A stretch of 14,692 nucleotides of DNA from an uncultured Slackia sp. (GTDB taxonomy: Bacteria; Actinomycetota; Coriobacteriia; Coriobacteriales; Eggerthellaceae), in NCBI GenBank assembly GCA_937895975.1, contig CALBLG010000097.1:1-14692 (forward strand). The letters are read 5' to 3'. Numbering within the stretch: position 1 is the first letter of the stretch; each line of letters begins with the position of its first letter. The position numbers and the translations under genes were made by a program. Shown piece by piece: positions 1-7,763 of the stretch. The notes beneath the pieces are model-generated. The model made no database searches. It saw only the letters and a list, made by a program, of their open reading frames with translations, and had not been told where the DNA came from.

Positions 1-103
1 GAAGACGGGAAGCGGCGGCCGGGCGCATAGCGAGCCAAAGGCGAGCGGTAGCCGCGCACGCCACCCAGCCGAGGCCGCCCGACGCGCCGCGAGAACCAAC
101 GAT
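1..103. other. GC-rich segment downstream of larB, no gene called
   Basis: This segment follows the larB stop codon. I see no start codon with a ribosome binding site and no recognisable protein in any frame. It holds short complementary arms (GGCGGCC at 14-20 and GGCCGCC at 73-79) and a repeated GCGAGC, so the RNA could fold. There is no T-run that would make it a standard terminator. It could be a dispersed intergenic repeat or the edge of a gene beyond the window; neither can be decided here. Confidence 0.35.
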
Positions 104-877
104 TTATCTCACCTTTGCGTGGTCAATCAGAGAGGCCTGGTATCCAGCACCGAACCCATTGTCGATATTCACTACCGAAACGCCCGACGCGCACGAGTTC
201 AGCATAGCCAAAAGCGCAGCTACGCCGCCGAAACTCGCACCATATCCAATCGATGTTGGCACGGCAATAACCGGACACGCGGCCATACCGCCCACCACAC
301 TGGCAAGCGCGCCTTCCATGCCGGCAACCGCAACTACGGCGTTCGCTTGCAGAATATCGTCGGCATGTGCCAGCAGTCGATGAATACCCGCAACCCCCAC
401 GTCATACAGGCGCGTCACGCGGCTGCCCAGCATTTCGGCCGTCACGGCAGCCTCCTCGGCCACGGGCAAATCGCTCGTTCCTGCTGCCGCAACAACTATC
501 GTGCCGTTGCCGTCGACCTCGGGCAGACCGCCCACAATCGCCAACTGCGGCAGGTCGCGATATTCGAATTCCGAAGCATCAACTTCGCGCAGGCCAGAAC
601 GCACAGCGGCGGCTTTTTCTTCATCAAGCCTGGTCACAAGTACACGATGCTGCCCTCCGTCTCGCATTGCGGCAATAATTCCGCATATTTGCTCAGGCGT
701 TTTGCCCGCGCCGTAAATCACTTCCGAAACGCCTTGGCGCATCCCACGATGCATGTCGACCTTCGCATACCCCAGCTCGACAACGGGCGCTTCGCGCAAT
801 CGCAATGCCGCGTCGTCGGGCGACACCTCGCCCGCAGCCACCGCGCGCATCAGCGCTTCAAGTTCTTTTTTCTCCAT
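104..877 (-). CDS. larB: LarB, pyridinium-3,5-biscarboxylic acid mononucleotide synthase
   Basis: 257 residues, close to the usual LarB length of about 250. LarB carboxylates the pyridine ring of nicotinic acid adenine dinucleotide and hydrolyses the dinucleotide, the first step towards the nickel-pincer nucleotide cofactor of LarA-type racemases and epimerases. The N-terminal part carries the family stretch GYAKVDMHRG (36-45). The C-terminal half (about 112-250) is a PurE-like AIR-carboxylase fold, with AGTSDLPVAEEAA (132-144), GMEGALASVVGG (186-197), PTSIGYG (207-213) and NIDNGFGAG (237-245). Cys229 in LNSC fits the position of the active-site cysteine described for Lactobacillus LarB; that match is from memory. 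The ATG lies 10 nt after the stop of the MerR gene, so the two form an operon, with only a weak ribosome binding site (GGCGG). LarC, LarE and LarA are not in the window, so the pathway is incomplete here. Confidence 0.93.
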   Translation of the reverse strand: MEKKELEALMRAVAAGEVSPDDAALRLREAPVVELGYAKVDMHRGMRQGVSEVIYGAGKTPEQICGIIAAMRDGGQHRVLVTRLDEEKAAAVRSGLREVDASEFEYRDLPQLAIVGGLPEVDGNGTIVVAAAGTSDLPVAEEAAVTAEMLGSRVTRLYDVGVAGIHRLLAHADDILQANAVVAVAGMEGALASVVGGMAACPVIAVPTSIGYGASFGGVAALLAMLNSCASGVSVVNIDNGFGAGYQASLIDHAKVR

Positions 878-887
878 TGATTGCCGC

Positions 888-1301
888 CTACGCGCACTTG
901 CCGGGCTTTTCGGTCTCGGGCTCGTCGGAACGCATTTTCTGTTCGGCAGCCACGATTAACGTCTCGTAATTCGCGATTTTGAAATTCAGGCGATCCAGAC
1001 CCGCCTGCATGTCGGCCACGCGGGCCGCGATGAGGTCGCGTTGTTCCTCAAGCAGGACCTTACGTGCGGCAAGCGTCGAATCGCCTTGGTCGAATAGATC
1101 CATGTATTCGACGAGCGCTTCGATAGAAACCCCAGCTGAACGCATGCATTTCACAAAGTTCACCGTGGCAATGTTCACGTCGTTGTAATCGCGAATGCCC
1201 GAAGAGTTGCGCGAAATGTTGCGCAGCAGGCCCACGCGCTCGTAATAGCGCAGCGTGTCGGCGGTCACGCCGCACAGCTTGCTTACTTCGGCGATTTTCA
1301 T
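888..1301 (-). CDS. MerR-family transcriptional regulator
   Basis: 137 residues. The N-terminus is a textbook MerR winged helix-turn-helix: MKIAEVSKLCGVTADTLRYY is followed by the E-R-x-G-L-L wing start and by SGIRDYND. Next come FVKCMRSAGVSIEALVEY and a likely coiled-coil dimerisation helix (about 80-122, EEQRDLIAARVADMQAGLDRL). This resembles the AdhR-type subgroup of small MerR proteins, which lack a large effector domain and often answer to reactive electrophiles or redox stress; the effector here is unknown. The ATG at 1301 was preferred over an upstream start at 1391 because it has a strong AAAGGAGG ribosome binding site and gives the canonical N-terminus; the longer form would also run through the promoter. 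The gene is likely autoregulated through the dyad at 1351-1364 and is cotranscribed with larB. A single Cys lies near the C-terminus (KPGKCA). Confidence 0.92.
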   Translation of the reverse strand: MKIAEVSKLCGVTADTLRYYERVGLLRNISRNSSGIRDYNDVNIATVNFVKCMRSAGVSIEALVEYMDLFDQGDSTLAARKVLLEEQRDLIAARVADMQAGLDRLNFKIANYETLIVAAEQKMRSDEPETEKPGKCA

Positions 1302-1695
1302 AAGAGCTTCCTCCTTTGCTCGCCAGGCCGTATGAACCCATTGAACAATCTGGAGTTTACTCCAAGTCAAATAGTTTCCGAAACAACTCACTCTTTGAGC
1401 ATTGGTTCATTCGAATCTGGCGCGAAACGCATCGAAAGGGCCTCTTTGCAGTAAAAGCGGCGCCCCTTGGCAGAAACGGCCGCGAAAGGGCCCACCACTC
1501 GCATAGAGATTTTTCAAAGCCGAAAGAAATCCCAGGTCACATCATATCCAGGAAGCTTCCGTTGATGGTCAGCAAGCTTTGTAAAGACAAAACGCGCCGC
1601 AATGGGCCCTGTCGAGACATTTCCTGCCATCTGCCCCCGAAACGCAAGAAAGAAGAGGACGCGACCAGCCCACGGCCCTGCTAAACTCCAGGCAT
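1302..1695. other. Gene-poor intergenic region between hemH and the MerR gene
   Basis: About 390 bases with no convincing coding region. It holds the MerR-type promoter (1340-1370) on its left side and a 9-bp hairpin at its right edge (1677-1703). In between (about 1391-1676) the composition looks less GC-biased than the genes. I found no tRNA, riboswitch core or long repeat there. The open frames across it are arginine- and lysine-rich or lack a ribosome binding site and do not resemble known families. Confidence 0.6.
1340..1370 (-). promoter_or_regulatory. MerR-type promoter and operator of the MerR-larB operon
   Basis: On the minus strand a -35 box TTGACT (1370-1365) and a -10-like box TTCAAT (1345-1340) are 19 bp apart. 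The spacer holds the perfect inverted repeat TGGAGT-AA-ACTCCA (1364-1351). An over-long 19-bp spacer filled by a dyad is the established architecture of promoters that MerR proteins activate by DNA untwisting. It lies about 40 nt upstream of the regulator's start, so autoregulation and control of larB are inferred. The -10 match is only four of six. Confidence 0.8.
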
Positions 1696-1703
1696 TTAGC
1701 AGG
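1677..1703. terminator. Hairpin overlapping the hemH stop codon, possible terminator
   Basis: Perfect 9-bp arms CCTGCTAAA (1677-1685) and TTTAGCAGG (1695-1703) flank a 9-nt loop and span the hemH stop codon. In the direction of hemH transcription no U-run follows. In the plus direction it is followed by TTTTC, so it looks more like a weak terminator for plus-strand transcription, although no plus-strand gene is seen upstream. Its role is uncertain. Confidence 0.4.
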
Positions 1704-2715
1704 TTTTCGCCATAACGAGGTTCGCCAACACATCGATGAGGGAATCGGCCGCGCCAAGCGCTGGCACATAGGTGAAATTCGGCGTCTCGGCGCCAGCTTC
1801 GCGCGCGGCCGAGACGAATTCCTCGCGCGCCTCTTTGTCCACCTCGACGCACGTCTCTATGCAATCGACCGAGAAAATGGGGCACACCACCGCAACGTCG
1901 GTCGCGCCTTCGCCAGCAAGTCGGCGCAACTCAGGGTTTAAAAACGGGCCCAACCACTTGCGCGAATCGAAACGCGACTGATAAGTAATATCCAAGTCCT
2001 CGGGAGCAACGCCCAACTTCGAGGCCAACCCAAGCGCCGTGGCCTTCGTAGATTCATGATACGTGTCGCCCGATGCCTGATAGCTCAGCGGAACGGAATG
2101 AAACGACACTACGAGCTTTTTACCCGGCTCGTAACTCCACGCTTCACGCACCGATTGAGCCAGCGCGTCGAGATAGCCTGGGGCATTCCAATAATAGGCA
2201 ATTTTATCAACCGTCGGGCGCGCCGCAACTGAACGCACAGCAAGCGCCGCCTCAAGCGAGCGGTCGAATTCTTCGAGACACGTACCCGCGCACGCCTTCG
2301 TGTCCTGCGGATACATGGGCAGCGCCACGATATGATCGACCCCCGCGTCAAACAGCGCATCGAGCGCAGACGCAACAGATGGGTTGCCATAACGCATGCC
2401 CAATTCAACGGCCACAGGCTCGCCCGCGAGCTCGGTCAAACGCACGCGCAGCTTGTCGCGCTGGGCGAGCGACGTCAGCAGAAACGGGGAACCTTCCTTG
2501 GTCCAAAACGCCTGGTAGTTCGGCGCGGTCTTCTTCGGGCGGTTCGGCAGAATGCACAAATTCAGCACCGGATACCAAATAAAGCGCGGCGCATGGATGA
2601 TATTGCGGTCTGAGAGAAACTGCTTCAAATACGGACGAATAGCCTCGGGCGTGGGAGCGTCGGGAGTCCCCGTATTCATCATCAAAACGCCCAGCACAGT
2701 CTTCCGCCCTTTCAT
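1696..2715 (-). CDS. hemH: Ferrochelatase (HemH/CpfC family)
   Basis: 339 residues from the ATG at 2715, about the family's length. Ferrochelatases insert Fe2+ into protoporphyrin IX or coproporphyrin III at the end of haem synthesis. The N-terminal signature GVLMMNTGTPDAP is present, followed by GSPFLLTSL, MRYGNPSV and LPMYPQ. The metal-site His206 lies in SFHSVPLSY, with Glu287 in CPIFSVDCIETCVEV. The segment after MYPQ reads DTKACAGTC, where most relatives have an aromatic residue, Ser and a Thr-rich run, so this loop is atypical and Cys-rich. The protein also ends in Cys. The start is uncertain: the only purine-rich tract (AAAAGGGGG) is more than 20 nt upstream of the ATG at 2715, while a GTG at 2697 has AAAGGGCGG at a usable distance and would give a six-residue shorter protein. 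Which porphyrin is used cannot be told from sequence. No partner haem genes are adjacent. Confidence 0.93.
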   Translation of the reverse strand: MKGRKTVLGVLMMNTGTPDAPTPEAIRPYLKQFLSDRNIIHAPRFIWYPVLNLCILPNRPKKTAPNYQAFWTKEGSPFLLTSLAQRDKLRVRLTELAGEPVAVELGMRYGNPSVASALDALFDAGVDHIVALPMYPQDTKACAGTCLEEFDRSLEAALAVRSVAARPTVDKIAYYWNAPGYLDALAQSVREAWSYEPGKKLVVSFHSVPLSYQASGDTYHESTKATALGLASKLGVAPEDLDITYQSRFDSRKWLGPFLNPELRRLAGEGATDVAVVCPIFSVDCIETCVEVDKEAREEFVSAAREAGAETPNFTYVPALGAADSLIDVLANLVMAKTC

Positions 2716-2854
2716 GCAGCAGGGCGCGCAACCGCCCAGTCCCCCTTTTAGTAGAGTGAACTTTAGCACCGCGAATCCACAAGTCACAGCGCGTCAGAGT
2801 CAACCCCACATCAGCGGCCACAATTGACGGCGTATGACGTAACGGGGCCCGACC

Positions 2855-2887
2855 GTGGGACATTTTCCCCTGAGGAAAATGTCCCAC
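2855..2887. repeat. Perfect palindrome, 14-bp stem and 5-nt loop
   Basis: Arm GTGGGACATTTTCC (2855-2868), loop CCTGA (2869-2873) and arm GGAAAATGTCCCAC (2874-2887) are perfectly complementary. It starts in the last base of the kinase stop codon and lies between that gene and hemH. Neither strand has a T-run after the stem, so it is not a standard intrinsic terminator. It may still halt transcription or protect the 3' end of the kinase mRNA, or be one copy of a dispersed palindromic element. Confidence 0.85.
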
Positions 2888-4674
2888 TATTCGACTCGAG
2901 AAGGCTCCCTTTGCGGGACGCCTGCGATTGTGGCGCAGGTCATGGCCGCTCCGGCAATAAGAACCGGCGCCAGTTGGGCGATGTTGGGGAAATCGGCGCC
3001 GCCGAGACGCGCTGCCGCGATAACGCCCAGCACGAGCGCCGCAGTTGCCGCGAGCATGCCACATGCCGCGAGACCTCGGTTGCCTCGGGAGCACAATAGC
3101 GAGCCAACCACGGCCGCAGCCAGCCACGATGTCGCCATCGCCCACATATTCGGACTCGCGACCAAGTCCAATGCCGCATCGCCCATAGTCCCGACGCCAG
3201 GAAACGCCCCAAACGAGAACACGTTCCAACCCGTCAAATCGCCCGAGCCGCTGCACGCCAGGCAAAACGCGGCAACCGCAGCGAAGCCCGTCGCGGCCAA
3301 CGATTGGCGCACATTCAGGAAAAATCCCGCGAGCAACGGAACAGCCGGCGCAAACCCGAACGCACCTGCCGCAATTGTCGTCATGCCGACGTTCGCACAC
3401 GCATGCCATCGCACGCCGCCAAGCGCCAGCCACGCAATGCCCGCCATGGCCAGCGCCAACGCCAAAAATGGCGAGCCGGAAAGTCCCAACGCCACCACCA
3501 ACGCGCCCACAGCAACCGCCGCGCCTGCGCCCGGCCACACAAGCGCCGCCACAACCGCCACGCTAATCACGCCCCAAAACGCGGGCTCCATGCGGCCCGC
3601 GACGCTCATGCATGCGGGAATGTTCGCGGCAGCTTCGTATGCGGCAAACCCGCACGCGACCGCAGCCCACAAGCGCATCGCCAGCACATGTGCGCGCGAC
3701 CCCGCGCGGCCGAGCGAGCCAGCCCGGTCGCGGTCGGCAACGCCATGCCCCGCAAATAACCGCGACGATAGCGGCACCGATTCCTCGTCATCGACACTGT
3801 CGTCGCACGCTTCGCCCACCAGCACCGCCAGTTCGCGCGCACCACGGCGGGCATCGCCCATATGCGGCAGCATAGCCTCGGCGAACAGTGCCACGGTATC
3901 GAAGCGGTCGTCGGGGTCGATTGCCAACGCGCCGAACACCGCTTCGTCAACCTCTTCGTCGATATCGTCGCGCGCCATAGACGGCACCAGCACCTCAGCC
4001 TGCTCGATAGCGCGTTCGGCCTCGTCCAAATCGTGCGCGACAAACGGGTTTTCGCCCACAAGCATTTGGTATGCAAGCGCAGCAAGCGCCCATTCGTCGG
4101 TACGCGCGTCGCACGCCTCGAGCCGCATCTGTTCCAACGGCATGTACCCAATGGTGCCGCCCGCCGCGCGGCCGAACCCCGCCGCATGCGACAACTGCGA
4201 CAGGCCGAAATCGGCAACCTTTACTTGCCCCTGCCGGTTAATAAGCACGTTGTCGGGCTTGATGTCCAGGTGAAGCACCTGGTTTTCGTGCGCGGTCTCC
4301 AACGCGTCAGCCACAGCCTCGAACACGCAAGTCGCCACATCGAGCGACAGCGCGCCTTCCCGCCGCATCAGCTCGGTCAGCGTGATGCCGTCCATGTATT
4401 CCATAATCAAATACGCTTCGGCGCCACACATATCGAAGTCATACACGCCAACAATGTGCGGGTCGGAAAGCATGGCCGCCGTGCGCGCCTCATCGAGCCC
4501 GGGAATTTCGCGCAGAGTGCGCGGGTCGGCCGGCGCAATATAGCCATCCAGACGCAGGCACTTGATGGCCACCCGCCGCTGGATACGCGTATCCCACGCC
4601 GCCAGCACCGTCGCGAACCCGCCCGAGCCCGCCTCTTCGAGCGGCCTATATCTGTTCAAGATGAGATTTTGCAC
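2887..4674 (-). CDS. Membrane-anchored Ser/Thr protein kinase with polytopic C-terminus, non-RD type
   Basis: 595 residues from a GTG start, with AAAGG nine nt upstream. The kinase domain covers about 9-270: glycine loop GSGGFATV (16-23), catalytic Lys38 in VAIK, HLDIKPDN (135-142), DFG (155-157), PLE in place of APE (179-181), D193 and R257. Asp137, Lys139 and Asn142 are present, so catalysis is plausible. The usual Arg before Asp is Leu136 (HLD), and the activation loop has few Ser or Thr before GT, so control by loop autophosphorylation is unlikely. A charged linker (about 275-330, with an acidic run near 291-298) leads into eight or nine hydrophobic segments from about residue 334 to 585, rich in Ala, Gly and Val. 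No PASTA repeats or large external domain are seen, unlike PknB. It is divergent from fhaA and may act with that cluster, perhaps in PknA's place; this is inference. The function of the membrane part is unknown. Confidence 0.88.
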   Translation of the reverse strand: MQNLILNRYRPLEEAGSGGFATVLAAWDTRIQRRVAIKCLRLDGYIAPADPRTLREIPGLDEARTAAMLSDPHIVGVYDFDMCGAEAYLIMEYMDGITLTELMRREGALSLDVATCVFEAVADALETAHENQVLHLDIKPDNVLINRQGQVKVADFGLSQLSHAAGFGRAAGGTIGYMPLEQMRLEACDARTDEWALAALAYQMLVGENPFVAHDLDEAERAIEQAEVLVPSMARDDIDEEVDEAVFGALAIDPDDRFDTVALFAEAMLPHMGDARRGARELAVLVGEACDDSVDDEESVPLSSRLFAGHGVADRDRAGSLGRAGSRAHVLAMRLWAAVACGFAAYEAAANIPACMSVAGRMEPAFWGVISVAVVAALVWPGAGAAVAVGALVVALGLSGSPFLALALAMAGIAWLALGGVRWHACANVGMTTIAAGAFGFAPAVPLLAGFFLNVRQSLAATGFAAVAAFCLACSGSGDLTGWNVFSFGAFPGVGTMGDAALDLVASPNMWAMATSWLAAAVVGSLLCSRGNRGLAACGMLAATAALVLGVIAAARLGGADFPNIAQLAPVLIAGAAMTCATIAGVPQREPSRVE

Positions 4675-4706
4675 GCCACGTGGCCTTTCCCTTAGAATGG
4701 TTGGTT

Positions 4707-4735
4707 ATTATATCTGTCTTAAGCTCACGTACCAA
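4707..4735 (-). promoter_or_regulatory. Promoter of the polytopic kinase gene
   Basis: On the minus strand TTGGTA (4735-4730) and a perfect TATAAT (4712-4707) are separated by 17 bp, a strong housekeeping-type promoter. The predicted start is near 4700, giving a leader of roughly 25 nt before the GTG at 4674. The same AT-rich patch lies upstream of fhaA on the other strand; there I see only -10-like TATTAT (4706-4711) without a good -35, so divergent promoters probably overlap. Confidence 0.75.
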
Positions 4736-4760
4736 AACCGCAGAAAGGCTTGAGTCGCCC

Positions 4761-6185
4761 ATGGGATTCTTCTCCAGATTCGAAGGCAAAATGGAAGACA
4801 CCTTCGAAGGTGCCGCGGGGAAAATGAACAACGCCCCCATCTCGCCCGTTCAGATTATGAAAAAGGCAGAGAAACAGATGCGCCGCGAGAAAATGGTGAG
4901 CGCCGGCCGCGAATTCGCGCCCACGCTGTACACCGTGCTCGTGAATGCCGACGACGACCAGCGCCTTTTTGGTTTCTACCCCACGCTTGCCGGCGAAACC
5001 GAGACGCGCCTCGAATCGGCCGCAGCATCGGAAGGCCTTGCCATGGACGGCAAGCCGCTCGTGCGCTTCATCGTTGACGAAAGCCTGAAGCATGGCAAGT
5101 TCGACGTGATTGCCGAGGTAGTAAGCGCGCCGATCATCGCCCAGCTGCGCGATGAAGAGCTACAGCGTTACGGCATGGCGCCCGCCGGCAACCGCGGCTA
5201 CGCGCAGCCCCAGCAGCAGCGCCAACCGCAGCCCGCGTACCAGCAGCAATATCAGCAGGCTCCCGCGTATCAGCAGGCCCAGCCCGCCTACGCGCAGCCC
5301 CAGCAGCCTCGCCGCGACGAGCACGATTTCTTCAATCCAGCAAACCCCGCGCAAGGCTACGCGGCCGCAGGCTCAGCTGGCGCGTATGCCGCGCAGGCCG
5401 CGAAACCGCCGCTGCCGCAGGTCGACGAAAGCGAAATCGATTACGACGCGAACTACGGCGAATACACGTTCAACAGCGCAAACTTCAGCGACCCGAATGC
5501 TGCGGCCCAACCGGCGCAGCCCGTCGCTCAGGTTCCGCTGGTAGTCGAGCCCGCGCAGCAAGCCGCGCCTGCCGCCGCAAACCCGCAACGGGCCCAGGCA
5601 TTCGCCCAGCCCCAGGCCGAAGCCGTCGCGCAACCGCAAGCCGCGCCGCATTTCAACATTCCGCAAATCCCCACGCCGCAGCCGGCCGTCGCTCCCGAGG
5701 CGGCTCCCGCCTACCCCGGCGCGTTCCCCGCAACGTACCCCGCAGGCGGCGCTGGCGCGTTCCCCGATGTGGAACACGTCGCCGAAGCCGCAGGTGGAGC
5801 CCCGGGCATGCCCGCCAACGCGGCCTATGCCGGCGTTCCCGGCACGGTGGCCTTTACAGCCGGAGCTGCTCAGGTAAACGCCGTCCCCAACGGCAACGCC
5901 GTGCGCGCCCGCCTTATCGACGTGGCGTCGAACCGTTCGTACGATTTGGCCACCAACCGCGTGCTGCTCGGCCGCGAAACGGGCAACGACATCGTGGTGA
6001 ACGACCTGAACGCCTCGCGCCAGCATGCGCAAATCGAATTCGAGCCGCAAGGCGTGTGGGTCATCACCGACCTGGGTTCCACCAACGGCACGCTGGTCAA
6101 TGGCGCGCCCATCACGCGACGCGGCCTGGCCGACGGCGACCGCATTACCCTGGGCATCACCGATTTCATCTTCTCGTTACGTTAG
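4761..6185 (+). CDS. fhaA: FhaA-type protein: DUF3662 domain, Q/P/A-rich linker, FHA domain
   Basis: 474 residues. The N-terminal domain (about 1-115, starting MGFFSRFEGKMEDTFEG) matches the FhaA_N/DUF3662 family. The C-terminal FHA domain (about 383-474) has GRETGND (Arg405), SRQHA (419-423) and STNGT (440-444), the residues that bind phosphothreonine peptides. Between them lie some 250 residues of low complexity rich in Gln, Ala, Pro and Tyr (AYQQ-type units), including an acidic patch DESEIDYD. In mycobacteria FhaA binds phosphorylated wall-synthesis partners and localises at growth sites; the same role is inferred here. The ATG at 4761 gives the family N-terminus and has AGAAAGG upstream. 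An earlier in-frame ATG at 4680 was rejected because it adds residues unlike the family and overlaps the divergent promoter. It is the first gene of the cluster; fhaB follows after 10 bp. Confidence 0.93.
   Translation: MGFFSRFEGKMEDTFEGAAGKMNNAPISPVQIMKKAEKQMRREKMVSAGREFAPTLYTVLVNADDDQRLFGFYPTLAGETETRLESAAASEGLAMDGKPLVRFIVDESLKHGKFDVIAEVVSAPIIAQLRDEELQRYGMAPAGNRGYAQPQQQRQPQPAYQQQYQQAPAYQQAQPAYAQPQQPRRDEHDFFNPANPAQGYAAAGSAGAYAAQAAKPPLPQVDESEIDYDANYGEYTFNSANFSDPNAAAQPAQPVAQVPLVVEPAQQAAPAAANPQRAQAFAQPQAEAVAQPQAAPHFNIPQIPTPQPAVAPEAAPAYPGAFPATYPAGGAGAFPDVEHVAEAAGGAPGMPANAAYAGVPGTVAFTAGAAQVNAVPNGNAVRARLIDVASNRSYDLATNRVLLGRETGNDIVVNDLNASRQHAQIEFEPQGVWVITDLGSTNGTLVNGAPITRRGLADGDRITLGITDFIFSLR
5198..5306 (+). 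repeat. Direct repeat within the FhaA linker
   Basis: The 19-mer CTACGCGCAGCCCCAGCAG occurs at 5198-5216 and again, exactly, at 5288-5306, 90 bp (30 codons) apart. Between the copies, CAG-rich units encode recurring AYQQ and PAYQQ peptides. This suggests the linker grew by in-frame duplication and could vary in length between strains. Confidence 0.85.
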
Positions 6186-6195
6186 GAGCGCCCAC

Positions 6196-6608
6196 GTGAT
6201 CGACATCGTCCTCCTGGTAGGCAGGCTGCTTTTCGTCGCGCTGCTGTATTTGTTCCTGTTCGCCATCATGAAAACGGGAATTGGCCTGGTAAAAGGCCAA
6301 CGCAAACGCGAAAAGTCTTGGGAGGTCGCCGTCGAGCGCGGCCCCAAAGAGCTGCGCGGCGTGAAAATGCCCGTGCGCGGCCCCGTAATCGTGGGCCGCT
6401 CGCCCGGCGCCGACATCGTCATTGGGGCCAGCTATGTTTCCGCGCGCCACGCGCGTTTTTCCATTATGGGGTCAAACCTGTTCGTCGAAGACCTCGGTTC
6501 AACCAACGGAACCGCCGTCAACGGCCAGCGCATCACCGAGCCCGTCGCGCTTAAAAGCGGCGATGTGGTGAACATCGGCGATGTGGCCGTTCGAGTGAGG
6601 TACGAATA

Positions 6609-6609
<1 letters not shown>
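6196..6609 (+). CDS. fhaB: FhaB-type membrane-anchored FHA protein
   Basis: 137 residues from GTG 6196, with TAGGAG seven nt upstream; longer in-frame starts lie inside fhaA and lack support. One N-terminal membrane segment (about 2-25, VIDIVLLVGRLLFVALLYLF) is followed by a basic stretch (KGQRKREKSWE). The FHA domain then follows, with GRSPGAD (Arg68), SARHA (82-86) and STNGT (102-106). It is a compact phosphothreonine reader held on the inner face of the membrane. In mycobacteria FhaB/FipA links the Ser/Thr kinases to septal or elongation wall factors; the same role is inferred here from position between fhaA and pstP. Its stop overlaps the pstP start (TAATG). Confidence 0.92.

Positions 6610-7762
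<1,153 letters not shown>

Positions 7763-7763
<1 letters not shown>

Noticed and set aside
1..103. 3' part of another gene downstream of larB
   Set aside because: Some frames stay open, but no start codon with a ribosome binding site or recognisable protein segment is visible in so short a stretch.
119..880. Plus-strand open frame opposite larB
   Set aside because: His/Arg/Asn-rich with no family resemblance, while the minus strand encodes a full-length LarB.
1316..1684. Plus-strand open frame of 122 codons in the hemH-MerR gap
   Set aside because: It begins over the MerR gene's ribosome binding site region and runs through its promoter, has no good ribosome binding site of its own, and its Arg/Lys-rich product matches nothing I know.
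1686..1695. A second half-operator for the MerR protein (CTGGAGTTTA on the minus strand, shared with the dyad at 1350-1359)
   Set aside because: Only a 10-bp half match, not palindromic as an operator, without a promoter around it, and explained by the hairpin at the hemH stop.
1696..2715. A [2Fe-2S] cluster in the ferrochelatase, as in some actinobacterial enzymes
   Set aside because: Several cysteines are present, but the C-terminal group of three closely spaced ligands expected for that cluster is missing; only one Cys lies at the end.
2855..4273. Long plus-strand open frame (472 codons) opposite the membrane kinase gene
   Set aside because: Its product is Ala/Ser/Asn/Pro-rich with no domain, and it lies antisense to a gene with clear kinase motifs. 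High GC at third positions of the true gene creates such stop-free shadows.
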